Below the pieces are notes generated by a model, which saw only the letters and a program-made list of their open reading frames with translations, was not told where the DNA came from and ran no database searches. Positions 1 through 8,298 of a stretch of DNA of 64,000 nt are shown here, one piece after another; position 1 is the first letter of the stretch; every line of letters starts with the position of its first letter. A program made the position numbers and the translations under genes. The DNA is from Streptomyces sp. cf386 (GTDB lineage Bacteria > Actinomycetota > Actinomycetes > Streptomycetales > Streptomycetaceae): positions 1 through 64,000 of the forward strand of contig NZ_FNHV01000026.1 of assembly GCF_900103585.1 (NCBI RefSeq), in the 5' to 3' direction.

Positions 1-24
1 ACACTCGTTCGCTTCGCTGCAGGC

Positions 25-565
25 ATGATCGCTCTCCTTTCCGCCCCAGTTCCATCGCACCACGGACGTGCGCCGCGGGCGAAGCGACAGGTCCGGCGGT
101 ACCTCAAGGACCGAGCGGCCGCGTTCCCCGACGAGGGGGCGGCCATCTTCCTGCCGATCGACGACCCGCTGGGCCCCGGTCCGCCGGGGGCCTCCGAGGA
201 GCCGGAGGAGCGCCGACTGTGCCTGCTCCACCGCCTCGCCCCGCCATGGTTTCTGTGTCCTGTACGACCAGACGACGGACGGTTACCGCTACTTGCACAT
301 CGGTGTGCACGACCAGGATGTGGTCGGGCTCTGGCTCATGACCGCCACCAGCGAACGGGAACGCGAACTGATCGGTCGGCAGTGCGGTGGTCAGCCTCTG
401 CTCGTGCTGTACACCGCCGATCTGGACGCGGTCCGCGAGCACCTGCGGGGGCACGGCGTGCGGGTATGGAACGAGCGGCAAGACGCCGACAGCCGGTCGC
501 TGCACTTGGCAGACCTGTACGGGAACGTGATTGTTGTGGCGCAGGTGCGCGGGACGACGGCATGA
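25..565 (+). pseudogene. VOC (glyoxalase-fold) protein, frameshifted remnant
   Basis: The last ~65 residues of one frame (to the TGA near 565) read like the C-terminal half of a vicinal-oxygen-chelate domain, with GGQPLLVLYTADLDAVREHL and the typical end LADLYGNVIVV. The matching upstream part (RRYLKDRAAAFPDEGAAIFL) lies in a different frame, so a frameshift is needed around 190-250. The N-terminal metal-ligand segment is not recognisable. The remnant sits at the window edge next to a transposase tail, which fits an insertion-damaged locus. The substrate cannot be inferred. A sequencing error could explain one shift, but the missing N-terminus argues for real decay. Confidence 0.55.
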
Positions 566-775
566 CGCTGCCGCTGACAGCCACTCATTGACGACTGCGA
601 CCAGCACCGTCGCCTCATGGCGGACGGCCGACCCGTCCCATCTCGTGGCCACAACCCGGTGTCTTTTCAAGCGGCTGATCCCGCGCTCCACCGCGTGGCG
701 CTCACTGTGGTCGATCTTGTCGAACTGCGGTGGGACGCCACGCGAACCACGCTTCTGGCGCGACAACGCGAACAA
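563..775 (-). mobile_element. IS5-type transposase, C-terminal remnant
   Basis: The minus-strand translation carries the typical C-terminal end of an IS5-family DDE transposase: PPQFDKIDHSERHAVERGIS followed by RLKRHRVVATRWDGSAVRHE and ATVLVAVVNEWL. The glutamate in the HAVERGISRLKRHR stretch would be the last catalytic residue. Only about 70 residues remain and the DDE core is absent. No terminal inverted repeat was identified. It separates the VOC remnant from the IclR remnant and is the likely cause of their truncation. Confidence 0.75.
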
Positions 776-792
776 GACAGTGCCCGAGGGTC

Positions 793-1224
793 CACCGGAT
801 CTGCATGGCCCACGAGGAGAGCCCTCATCCGCTGCGGCACGTCGTGGACGTCGGCGATGAACAACCTCTGTGGGCGGGCGCCTCCTCCAAGATCCTGCTG
901 CGTGACGCCTCCGACGCGACCCTCCGCCGCGTGGCCCTCGCCTCGCCCCACGGCGAGGACCATGCCGAGCGGTTGCGGGCCTGGGCGGCGGAGGCCGCCG
1001 AGCGCGGCTACGCCGTCAGCAGCAGTAAGTGGGACGAGGGGCTGACCGCCGTGGCGGTACCTGTCACCGGCCGCACCGGCAAGGTCATCGCCTCCCTGTC
1101 TCTCAGTGGCCCCAGCCACCGCTTCCCGTACGAGGCCGTCGAGCGCTTCGCCTCGGAACTCACCGCGGCCGCCCGCCTCATCTCCGACCAGGGGTTCCGC
1201 CACCCGCTCAGCGGCGATCGCTGA
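793..1224 (+). pseudogene. IclR-family regulator, effector domain only
   Basis: The frame starting at about MAHEESPHPLRHVVDVGD encodes an IclR effector-binding domain: WAGASSKILL, then RGYAVSSSKWDEGLTAVAVP, then GKVIASLSLSGPSHRFP. These are the usual landmarks of this fold. The N-terminal winged helix-turn-helix is missing, being cut off at the transposase remnant. It cannot bind DNA as it stands and is probably dead. It ends in a TGA that lies inside the left arm of a strong hairpin. Confidence 0.8.
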
Positions 1225-1267
1225 GCGGCCGCCGCCCCTGCGGTTCGACAGGGGCGGCGGCCGCTCA
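1222..1267. terminator. 19-bp perfect hairpin between convergent genes
   Basis: Positions 1222-1240 (TGAGCGGCCGCCGCCCCTG) are the exact reverse complement of 1249-1267, with an 8-nt loop. The stop codon of the upstream IclR remnant is the first three bases of the left arm. The MFS gene on the other strand stops 13 bp beyond. There is no clear T-run, as is usual for Streptomyces terminators. It most likely works in both directions. Confidence 0.75.
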
Positions 1268-1279
1268 CAGGGGCACGCG

Positions 1280-2476
1280 TCAGGGCACCGTCACGGGGGC
1301 GGGCTTCCGCTGGGCGGAGGCCTTCGCGCCGGCCACCGTCATCTTCAGCAGCGGCAGCGAGGCCGCGAAGGTGCCGACCGCAAGGACGAGGCTGAGGATC
1401 CCGGCCCCGGCACCGTCGAGGATGGCGCCGACGGCCAGCGGTCCGACGCCGGTGCCCAGCGCACCGGCCCCACTGAGGGACGCCACCAGACGTCCGGTCG
1501 GGTCGATGAGCGCCGCGGCGGCGAGGGTCTGCACCAGGACGGCCAGCTGGCAGGTCTGCCAGAGGACGGCCGCCACGATGAAGAGCACGGGGTCGTGGGT
1601 GAAGATCAGGACGGCCATGGCGAGTGCCTGAGCGATGACGAACGCGGCCATCGACCGCATACGCCCGAAGCGGTGTGCGGCGGCGGGGCCGACCACGGCG
1701 CCGGCGAGTGCCACGACGCTGGAGATCGCGAGGACGGCCGAGACGGCGGAGTGCAACATGCCGGTGTGCTGGCGGCCGAGGACCGAGGCGTAGGACCACG
1801 CGCCCTGGGTGACGGCCCACAGCAGCGCGGTCCCGGCGAGCAGGACCACTGAGGGCTTCGCCGAGGTCGCGGCCGGCGTGTCGTCGGCCCGGGTCGACGC
1901 CGTACCCGGCGTGGCGGGTCCGTCGGGGAGTCGGCGCACCAGTGGCCAGGCGAGCAGGCAGCACAGTGCCATCAGCAGGAAGCCGGTGCCCTCCCCCAGG
2001 CCGTGGTTGGCCTCGGGCACCGCCATGATCAGCAGGGCCGTGACGCCGACCGTGCCGGAGATGGTGACGGCGGACGCCTTGTCGGCGTCGTCGGTGGCGG
2101 CGAGCGCCGCCGTGGCCGCCGCGTAGACCGCGCCCAACCCGGCTCCGAGGATCAGGTTGGCCAGGATCAGGGTCATCGGTTCGGGCGCCACCGTCGCTCC
2201 CAGGAAGCCGACCGCCGCGACGGCCAGACCGAGGCGGGTCATCCTCACGCGCCCGGGCCGGGCGGCCCGTTTCGCCAGCAGCAGGGTGACGACCGCGGTC
2301 GCCATCAGCTGGGTCGCGGCGACGAGTCCGGCGCCGGAGTCCGACATCCTGAAGCGGGAGGCGAAGTCGTCGACGAACACGGGCATCACGTTGGCTCCGC
2401 CGTTGCCCAGGGTCACTCCGGCGACGAGCGCGACCGCCACGCCGAAGGTCAGGGCGGTTGCCTTCTGCGCCTTCAT
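1280..2476 (-). CDS. MFS transporter, 12-helix type
   Basis: A 398-residue polytopic membrane protein of major facilitator size. It has about twelve hydrophobic segments and a central hydrophilic loop near residues 185-215 that divides two six-helix halves. The N-terminus starts directly into a membrane helix (LTFGVAVALVAGVTLGNGGA). The substrate cannot be told from sequence. It lies downstream of, and on the same strand as, the CYP102 gene, separated by about 180 bp and a hairpin, so it is probably transcribed separately. The neighbourhood suggests a role in import or efflux of the P450 substrate or product, but this is inference. Confidence 0.8.
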   Translation of the reverse strand: MKAQKATALTFGVAVALVAGVTLGNGGANVMPVFVDDFASRFRMSDSGAGLVAATQLMATAVVTLLLAKRAARPGRVRMTRLGLAVAAVGFLGATVAPEPMTLILANLILGAGLGAVYAAATAALAATDDADKASAVTISGTVGVTALLIMAVPEANHGLGEGTGFLLMALCCLLAWPLVRRLPDGPATPGTASTRADDTPAATSAKPSVVLLAGTALLWAVTQGAWSYASVLGRQHTGMLHSAVSAVLAISSVVALAGAVVGPAAAHRFGRMRSMAAFVIAQALAMAVLIFTHDPVLFIVAAVLWQTCQLAVLVQTLAAAALIDPTGRLVASLSGAGALGTGVGPLAVGAILDGAGAGILSLVLAVGTFAASLPLLKMTVAGAKASAQRKPAPVTVP

Positions 2477-2594
2477 CGGGACCCCCGCTGCGAGAAGTGC
2501 GGGGCGGCCTCGGGGCCCCGGCGGACCGCCGAGCGTGCATCAACCATCAGAACCTCACCGGTAGGAGGGCATACAGAGGGGTTTCGCGAAATGA

Positions 2595-2625
2595 GGGTCA
2601 CGGGCGCGTCGGGCGCCCGTGACCC
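2595..2625 (-). terminator. terminator hairpin after the P450 gene
   Basis: GGGTCACGGGCGC (2595-2607) and its exact complement at 2613-2625 form a 13-bp stem with a 5-nt loop. It lies 30 bp past the stop codon of the CYP102-type gene and ahead of the MFS start, so it should end P450 transcription. Confidence 0.65.
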
Positions 2626-2654
2626 AGGGGTTGAGCGGCTTCAGGCGGCTGGGG

Positions 2655-5600
2655 TCAGCCGGCCCAGACGTCCTCGACGTAGTGACCGGACTCGATGAGG
2701 GCGGCCAGCCGGGCGGATGCCTCTTCGTCAGCGGCACCGGTGTACTTGCGGTAGATCGCCATGAACGCCTCGCGCACCGCCGGGGCCATGCGGCGGCCGT
2801 CCCCGCAGATGTAGACCCGGCCGCCGGCCTCCAGCGCGGCCCACACGTCGTCGCTGTCGCGCGCGATGCGGTCCTGTACGAAGCGGGCGCCGTCCTCGGG
2901 CGCGCAGCTGAAGGTGGGGCGCATGCTGACGGCTCCGGCGGCTTCGGCCGCTTCGAACTCCTCGCGGTGCAGGTAGTCGACATCGGGGTGGTCGCAGCCG
3001 AAGTAGCACAGCAGGGTTCCGGTGGACCCGGTGTGATGGCGGTCGAGGACCGCACCGCGGAACGGGGCCAGTCCGGTGCCCGCGCTGACCAGGATGACCG
3101 GCACGGAGGGGTCCTCGGGGAGGCGGAAGGACTCGCTGCACGGGAGCACCCTCGCCTGGACGGTGTCGCCGGCCGTCACGGTCTGGATGTAGTGCGAGGC
3201 GATGCCCTGGAACATGCCCTCGCCGCCGCGGTGGGGCGCGGCGAGCAGCGACACCATCAGGTCCACCTCGCCGGGCTGCGCCGTCGCGGACGAGGAGATC
3301 GAGTAGTGACGCGGGCGCAGGACCGGCAGCAGCTCCAGGAAGCGCTCGAAGGGCAGCTCGCAGGCGCGGTAGCGCTCCAGCAGATCCAGGACGCTGCGAC
3401 CGGCGAGCGTCACCTGCTCACGGAACGCCTCGGGGTCCGCCGCGGCGAGTTCGGCCAGGGGCCGCTTCTCGGGCGGGCAGGCGGTGTGCTCGGCGAGCAC
3501 GGCGACCTGCTCCTGAGTGGCGGGGTCCTGCAGTTCCACGAAGTCGGTCAGCAGTCGGCGCAGGGTCAGCGGGCGGTCGACGGGCAGGGCTCCCCGGGTG
3601 CGGCGGCGCGCCTGCAGGCGGACGGTGCGGTCCAGGTCCAGGCCGAAGCGTTCGGCGACCCGCTGAACGAGGGCGTCCGGATTGCTCGGGAGGACCGCCA
3701 GGTGGTCGCCGGTACGGTAGGTGACGCCTTCGGGGAGCCGCAGCTTGAGGAAACGCTTGGAGCGGCCCAACCCGTGCCCCATGTCGACCAGTTCGTAGGC
3801 GTCGAGCACCTCCATCGGCTGTACGCCGTGTCGTGCCGCGAGCCCGCCGATGACGGAGTCGGTGGTGTCCTGGAGTTCGTACAGCCCCTGGTCCTCCTCC
3901 GGCTCGGTGGCGGCCGCGGCTCCGGCGGCCGAGTCGCCGTACCGGTCCAGCAGGGCGGTCCACAGGTCGGCCGTCCAGCGGTCCACCGCGCCCGCGAAGT
4001 CCCCGGAGGCGTCGGCCGCGCCGCGCTCCAGCAGCGAGGTGCCGCCGGCCGCGGCCAGCCGCTCGTCGATGAGAGTGGGGACGCGCTGGTAGGTGGCGGC
4101 CCAGTTGCGGTCACCGACACCGAGTACGGCGTACTGGACACCGTCGAGCGAGCCGGGCTCAAGCCCTTCCAACCACGTCACGAACTCCGCGGCGTCGTCG
4201 GTGGGCCTGCCGTTGTAGGAGGCGGCCACGATCACGACTGGCCCGTCACCGGCGCTGAGCCTGCCCACGGCGTCGTTGAGAGGGGCGACGGACGGGGCGA
4301 AGCCGTTCTCGTCGCCGTCCGCTGCCAGATCGCGGGCGATACCCGCGCACGTGCCCAGGTTGGAGCCGTGCAGGAGGGTCAGCGCGGTGCCGGTGGCGCG
4401 GCGGGCGGCGGGCCCGTCCTGACCGGCGGTGGCGCTGCTCCCGGCGACAGCGGGCAGCCGGCGCTCGTTGCTGGTGCGCCGGGCGAGCCTGAGGGTGAGC
4501 TCGTCGGGCTTGATGGTGAGCGACTGCTTGATCTTCAGCTCGTAGTTGGTGTGGTCGATGAACCGGTAGCGGTGCACCAGCAGGCCGAGCAGCAGGGTGG
4601 CCTCGTGCAGCGCGAACTGACGGCCGATGCAGGCGCGTTCACCGCTGCCGAACGGCTTGAACAGATGGACCGGGCGGGCCGCCTCGTTCTCGGGCGTGAA
4701 GCGGTCGGGGTCGAACAATTCGACGTTCTCGCCCCAGGCCGGGTCGCGGTGCAGGGCCGGGGTGAGCACCATCAGCGTCTCGCCCTTGCGCACGGTGTAC
4801 TTGCCGCCGATGACGGTGTCCTCGATCGGCTCCACGGCGAAGGCGGGCGCGGTCGGCCACAGCCGCAGGCTCTCATTGAGTACCTGGCGGATGTACGTGA
4901 GCTTGCCGATGTCCCCGTAGTCGGGGTCGGGTGTGCCGGTATCGCCCCACAGGGAGTCCACCTCGGCCTGGGCTCGAGCCAGGACCTCGGGGTGCTTGGT
5001 CAGGTAGTACAGGGCGAAGGAGAGAGCCCCGCTGGTGGTCTCGTGCCCGGCGATGAGGAACGTGATCACCTGGTGGCGGATGTTCACGTCGTCCAGCGGC
5101 TCGCCGGTCGCCTCGTCGCGGGTGTGCAGCATCCGCCCGAGCAGATCGTCCGTGCTCATGTCGCCGGACGCCCGGCGCTGCCGTATCACCTCATCGACCA
5201 GATTCGTCATCAGCTCGGCGTCCTGACGGAACTGGTCGGCCTGCTTCCACTTGAACAGTTCCGTGCCGGGGATGGACTCGCCCTTGGCCTGGGTGAAGGC
5301 CAGCGCGCGGGACATGGCGTCGACAAAGGGGTGCGGCTCGTCGCGGCGGAACGACTCGAAGTCGTAGTCGAAACCGCACAGCCCGATCGTGTCGAAGGTC
5401 AGCCGCGTCATGTCCTCGGGCACGTCCACCGGCTGCTCCCCCGCGGCCCGGTCCCACTTGGCGATCAGGGAGCGGGCGACCCGGAGCATCGTCGCGTGGT
5501 AGCCGCGCATGGCACCGAGTGAGAACGCCGGCATCAGGATGTCGTGCGCCTTGCGCCAGTTCGCCTCGTGATTGAAGGAGGTGAACAGCCCGTCCCCGGC

Positions 5601-5867
5601 GATCTGGCGGATCTCGACCAGGTCCGGGTGCACGTTCTTGCGAAACCGGGTCTCGTCCGACAGTTCGGTCACCAGGTCCAGCCCGCCGACGAGGACGGTC
5701 TCGGTCCCGAAGACGCGGACCCGGAACACGGGCCCGAGTTCCTTGACCTCCTTCATCAAGTGGACGAGGCCGTCGGTGCCCCTCGGAATGTCGAGGGCGT
5801 GGCCGATCAGGGGGAGCGCCGGGCGCTCGGGGATCGCCTGGGCCGTGTCGGTGGACGCGTGAGTCAT
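2655..5867 (-). CDS. self-sufficient cytochrome P450/P450 reductase (CYP102, BM3-like)
   Basis: A 1070-residue fusion of a P450 and a diflavin reductase, the layout of P450 BM3-type fatty-acid hydroxylases. The haem domain (about 1-455) has the I-helix AGHETTSG (A273), the ExxR motif ESLR near 330 and the haem loop FGSGERACIGRQ with Cys413 as iron ligand. A flavodoxin-like FMN domain follows at about 490-640. The FAD domain has RHYSISSS near 850, and the NADPH domain has SAGTGLAPFRG near 925 and YICGDG. The length is normal and every key motif is present, so the enzyme should be active. It would hydroxylate fatty acids or similar chains in the cytoplasm using NADPH and O2. A perfect palindrome 52 bp upstream of the start suggests repressor control shared with the divergent alcohol dehydrogenase. 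Confidence 0.95.
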   Translation of the reverse strand: MTHASTDTAQAIPERPALPLIGHALDIPRGTDGLVHLMKEVKELGPVFRVRVFGTETVLVGGLDLVTELSDETRFRKNVHPDLVEIRQIAGDGLFTSFNHEANWRKAHDILMPAFSLGAMRGYHATMLRVARSLIAKWDRAAGEQPVDVPEDMTRLTFDTIGLCGFDYDFESFRRDEPHPFVDAMSRALAFTQAKGESIPGTELFKWKQADQFRQDAELMTNLVDEVIRQRRASGDMSTDDLLGRMLHTRDEATGEPLDDVNIRHQVITFLIAGHETTSGALSFALYYLTKHPEVLARAQAEVDSLWGDTGTPDPDYGDIGKLTYIRQVLNESLRLWPTAPAFAVEPIEDTVIGGKYTVRKGETLMVLTPALHRDPAWGENVELFDPDRFTPENEAARPVHLFKPFGSGERACIGRQFALHEATLLLGLLVHRYRFIDHTNYELKIKQSLTIKPDELTLRLARRTSNERRLPAVAGSSATAGQDGPAARRATGTALTLLHGSNLGTCAGIARDLAADGDENGFAPSVAPLNDAVGRLSAGDGPVVIVAASYNGRPTDDAAEFVTWLEGLEPGSLDGVQYAVLGVGDRNWAATYQRVPTLIDERLAAAGGTSLLERGAADASGDFAGAVDRWTADLWTALLDRYGDSAAGAAAATEPEEDQGLYELQDTTDSVIGGLAARHGVQPMEVLDAYELVDMGHGLGRSKRFLKLRLPEGVTYRTGDHLAVLPSNPDALVQRVAERFGLDLDRTVRLQARRRTRGALPVDRPLTLRRLLTDFVELQDPATQEQVAVLAEHTACPPEKRPLAELAAADPEAFREQVTLAGRSVLDLLERYRACELPFERFLELLPVLRPRHYSISSSATAQPGEVDLMVSLLAAPHRGGEGMFQGIASHYIQTVTAGDTVQARVLPCSESFRLPEDPSVPVILVSAGTGLAPFRGAVLDRHHTGSTGTLLCYFGCDHPDVDYLHREEFEAAEAAGAVSMRPTFSCAPEDGARFVQDRIARDSDDVWAALEAGGRVYICGDGRRMAPAVREAFMAIYRKYTGAADEEASARLAALIESGHYVEDVWAG

Positions 5868-5918
5868 GAGCGTGCCTTTCGTTCCGCACCAGCAGTCGCT
5901 TGCGGATCAACATACACA

Positions 5919-5942
5919 CGACATTGTCGAGTGACAATGTCG
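5919..5942. promoter_or_regulatory. operator palindrome upstream of the P450 gene
   Basis: CGACATTGTC (5919-5928) is followed by GAGT and the exact complement GACAATGTCG (5933-5942). This 10-bp perfect inverted repeat lies 52 bp upstream of the P450 start. A near copy lies upstream of the divergent dehydrogenase. The size and spacing suit a TetR-type dimer, and the closest candidate is the TetR gene at 7559; that link is inference. Confidence 0.7.
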
Positions 5943-6047
5943 AGCGATTGTGTTGCATGACACGGTCGACCGACAGAACCAGGTCAGCGTGCAGAACGTC
6001 GAGGCGATGGCGGTTGACATACGACCACGTCCATCGACATGGTTAGA

Positions 6048-6071
6048 CGACATTGTCGAACGACAAAATCA
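6048..6071. promoter_or_regulatory. second operator copy upstream of the alcohol dehydrogenase
   Basis: CGACATTGTC (6048-6057), GAAC, then GACAAAATCA (6062-6071). The left half-site is identical to that of the site at 5919; the right half is degenerate. It lies 55 bp upstream of the dehydrogenase ATG, mirroring the distance on the P450 side. A TTGACA at 6014-6019 could be the -35 of this promoter, but no convincing -10 was found. Confidence 0.6.
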
Positions 6072-6125
6072 CTTGTGCGCCGTCACATCCGCGCATTCGC
6101 CCCCGAACGAATCGAGGTTCCCGCC

Positions 6126-7187
6126 ATGAGCACCATGCTCGCCGGACGGCTCCACCTGGACACCCGCACGTTCGCAGTCGAAGAGATCCCCGTACCGGTC
6201 CCCGGCCCGGGAGAGGTCCTGGTCGAAGTCCGGGCCGCCGGGGTCTGCCTGTCGGACGTCCATCTGATCGACGGCAGCATCAGCCCCTTCTTCCCCGTCG
6301 ACGCGGTCGCGAACGCGCGGGCGGTCACCCTCGGCCACGAGGTCGCGGGCGTCGTCCACAGCCTCGGTCCGCAGGTGCAGGGAATCTGGGCACCCGGTCA
6401 GCGGGTCGTGCTCCAGGCGGGGCAGGCGTGCGGGGAGTGCGGAGGCTGTCTGCGCCGCATGTCCTGCCGACAGCCGCTGACGCGCGGCGTGGACTACGAC
6501 GGCGGCTGGGCCCAGTACGCCGTAGCCCGTGAGGACACCCTGGTCCCGATCCCGGACGGCCTCCCCTTCGACCAGGCCGCGATCATCCCCGATGCCGTCT
6601 CCACCCCTTACGCCGCGATCGTCGAGACAGGCGCGGTCCGCCCCGCGCAGGCGGTCGGCATCTGGGGCGCGGGCGGTCTGGGCGCGCACGGTATCCGGCT
6701 CGCCCGCATGGTCGGCGCCGCTCCGATCATCGTCGTCGACCCGCTGGCCACCGCGCGCGAACGCGCCCTCGCCTTCGGGGCGGACGTCGCGCTGGACCCG
6801 AGCGCCGACGACTTCGCCGAAGCGGTGGACGAGGCCACGGGCGGACGGGGCATCCAGGCCGCGTTCGACTTCGCCGGCGTTCCCGCGGCCCGAGCGCAGG
6901 CCACCGCCGCGCTGGGTCCGGACGGGGTGCTGGTCCTGGCGGGTCTCACGCCGGAGCCGATCACCATCGGCGACAGCATGGGCTTCTGTTTCCAGGGCAA
7001 CCAGATCCGCGGCCACTACGGCTCCGGACCCGAGCACGTGGAACAGCTCATCGGCCTGGCCTCCACCGGACGGATCGACCTCGCTCCGTCCATCACGGAC
7101 CACATTCCGCTGGCCGATGCGGCCGACGCCGTCGCCCGCCTGGAGAAGAAGATCGGCGACCCGATCCGTTTCGTGCTCACGCCCTGA
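6126..7187 (+). CDS. zinc-dependent alcohol dehydrogenase
   Basis: A 353-residue medium-chain dehydrogenase. The N-terminal part carries the catalytic-zinc landmark GHEVAGVVHSLG. A cysteine cluster (CGECGGCLRRMSC) follows, like the structural zinc loop but with shorter last spacing. The nucleotide-binding fold starts at GIWGAGGLGAHGIRLA. The frame is open upstream to 6039, but that would place the operator copy inside the gene, so the ATG at 6126 (MSTMLAGRL) is preferred. It is divergent from the CYP102-type gene and shares its palindrome, so it may oxidise the alcohol made by the P450; the substrate is not shown. Confidence 0.88.
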   Translation: MSTMLAGRLHLDTRTFAVEEIPVPVPGPGEVLVEVRAAGVCLSDVHLIDGSISPFFPVDAVANARAVTLGHEVAGVVHSLGPQVQGIWAPGQRVVLQAGQACGECGGCLRRMSCRQPLTRGVDYDGGWAQYAVAREDTLVPIPDGLPFDQAAIIPDAVSTPYAAIVETGAVRPAQAVGIWGAGGLGAHGIRLARMVGAAPIIVVDPLATARERALAFGADVALDPSADDFAEAVDEATGGRGIQAAFDFAGVPAARAQATAALGPDGVLVLAGLTPEPITIGDSMGFCFQGNQIRGHYGSGPEHVEQLIGLASTGRIDLAPSITDHIPLADAADAVARLEKKIGDPIRFVLTP

Positions 7188-7207
7188 GCGCTCCGGCCCG
7201 GGACGTA

Positions 7208-7239
7208 CCCCTCCGGTGGCCGCGTCGCCGCCGGAGGGG
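7208..7239 (+). terminator. terminator after the alcohol dehydrogenase
   Basis: CCCCTCCGG (7208-7216) pairs exactly with CCGGAGGGG (7231-7239). The stem extends inward through one T-G wobble and GGC/GCC to a 6-nt loop. A short CTTTG follows. It lies 20 bp past the dehydrogenase stop. Confidence 0.7.
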
Positions 7240-7381
7240 CTTTGCTCGGCCTGCGCGACGACCAGAACCGCCTGAGGTACGGGTCTCGTGGCGGGCCCCC
7301 GACCGCCTACGTGGAGCTTCGTGCGCCGGCATTCGTACGACGACGGCCTCGCCCGCACCTCTACCGGAGCCGCACACCGAC

Positions 7382-7516
7382 GAGTCCGAACCCGAGTACG
7401 GCCGGCCCACGATGCCGGAGTGGTCCTTCGCGCAGGCCCTGGTCGCGATGTCCGTGTTCGACCGGGGGCTTCGTCACCGGTGGCTGAACGAGGCCGCCCC
7501 CGCGCATCCGACTTGA
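7382..7516 (+). pseudogene. possible PAS-domain fragment in the gap before the TetR gene
   Basis: The 370 bp between the dehydrogenase and the TetR gene hold no intact gene. One frame here reads MPEWSFAQALVAMSVFDRGL then RHRWLNEAAPAHP and stops. The phrase VFDRGLRHRWLNEAA resembles the start of PAS domains found in Streptomyces PP2C-type phosphatases. There is no ribosome site and no downstream continuation. It is listed as a possible relic only. Confidence 0.22.
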
Positions 7517-7558
7517 TCGATCGACTGCCTCGGCAGACTGAGTCGCTATGATGTACCC

Positions 7559-8212
7559 ATGGCTCATGTTTCCGCGGCCGAGCGCCGCCCCCAGCTGATC
7601 AAAGCGGCCATCGACCTCATGACCAGGGAGGGCGTCGCCGCCGGAAGCACCCGTGCCATCGCCGCCGAGCTCGGCGTCGCCCAGGCGACGGTTCACTACA
7701 CCTTCGGCACGAAGGAGGACCTGTACCGGGCCGTCATGGAACAGCTCACCCACGACCTGGTCACGCAGGTCAAGGCGTGGGCGCCCACGGACGCCGACTT
7801 CGAGGAGACGATCGCCGCGCTGGCCGCCGCCCTGTGGCGCACCGTGCGGGAGCAGCCGACCAGCCACCAGCTGCTGACCGAGCTGAGCATGCTCGCGCTG
7901 CGGACACCGAAACTGCAGGAGGCCCTGGAGGGCCACTACCGCGAGGTCACGGCCGTGACGACACAGCTGGTGACCGAGGCTGCCGAGGCCACCTGCCACC
8001 GGCTCGCCCAGCCGGCGGAGACCATCGCCCGCTTCTTCCTCGCCGCCTTCGACGGGCTCACGACGCAGCACCTGTCCCTGCCGGACGAAGAGGCCGAGCT
8101 CCCCTGCCTGCAGGCCCTGGTCTCCGCGGTCGTGGCCTTGGCGGGCGGCCGGCTGGAGCTTGTGCCGGTGCCGACGGTCGCCGCTCCGGCAGATGGAGAA
8201 CCGAACGACTGA
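7559..8212 (+). CDS. TetR-family transcriptional regulator
   Basis: 217 residues. The N-terminal helix-turn-helix lies at about residues 10-58 (STRAIAAELGVAQATVHYTF followed by GTKEDLYRAVM), the standard TetR DNA-binding pattern. The helical C-terminal ligand domain is unrecognised. It lies downstream of the P450/dehydrogenase divergon on the dehydrogenase strand and is the best candidate to bind the two palindromes at 5919 and 6048. No third copy of that palindrome is seen in front of this gene, so self-repression through the same site is not evident. Confidence 0.9.
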   Translation: MAHVSAAERRPQLIKAAIDLMTREGVAAGSTRAIAAELGVAQATVHYTFGTKEDLYRAVMEQLTHDLVTQVKAWAPTDADFEETIAALAAALWRTVREQPTSHQLLTELSMLALRTPKLQEALEGHYREVTAVTTQLVTEAAEATCHRLAQPAETIARFFLAAFDGLTTQHLSLPDEEAELPCLQALVSAVVALAGGRLELVPVPTVAAPADGEPND

Positions 8213-8298
8213 CGCGACACCGATGGTCCGGGAAACCTGTCGACACACTACGGTTACTCTTCCGAGCACTTGGTCCGAAGCGCCTCATCGGAGTACCC

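Noticed and set aside
2619..5522. 967-codon open frame on the plus strand opposite the P450 gene
   Set aside because: It is the shadow of the CYP102 coding frame in high-GC DNA. The amino-acid content is valine/glycine/glutamine-rich without any domain, while the minus strand has all P450 and reductase motifs.
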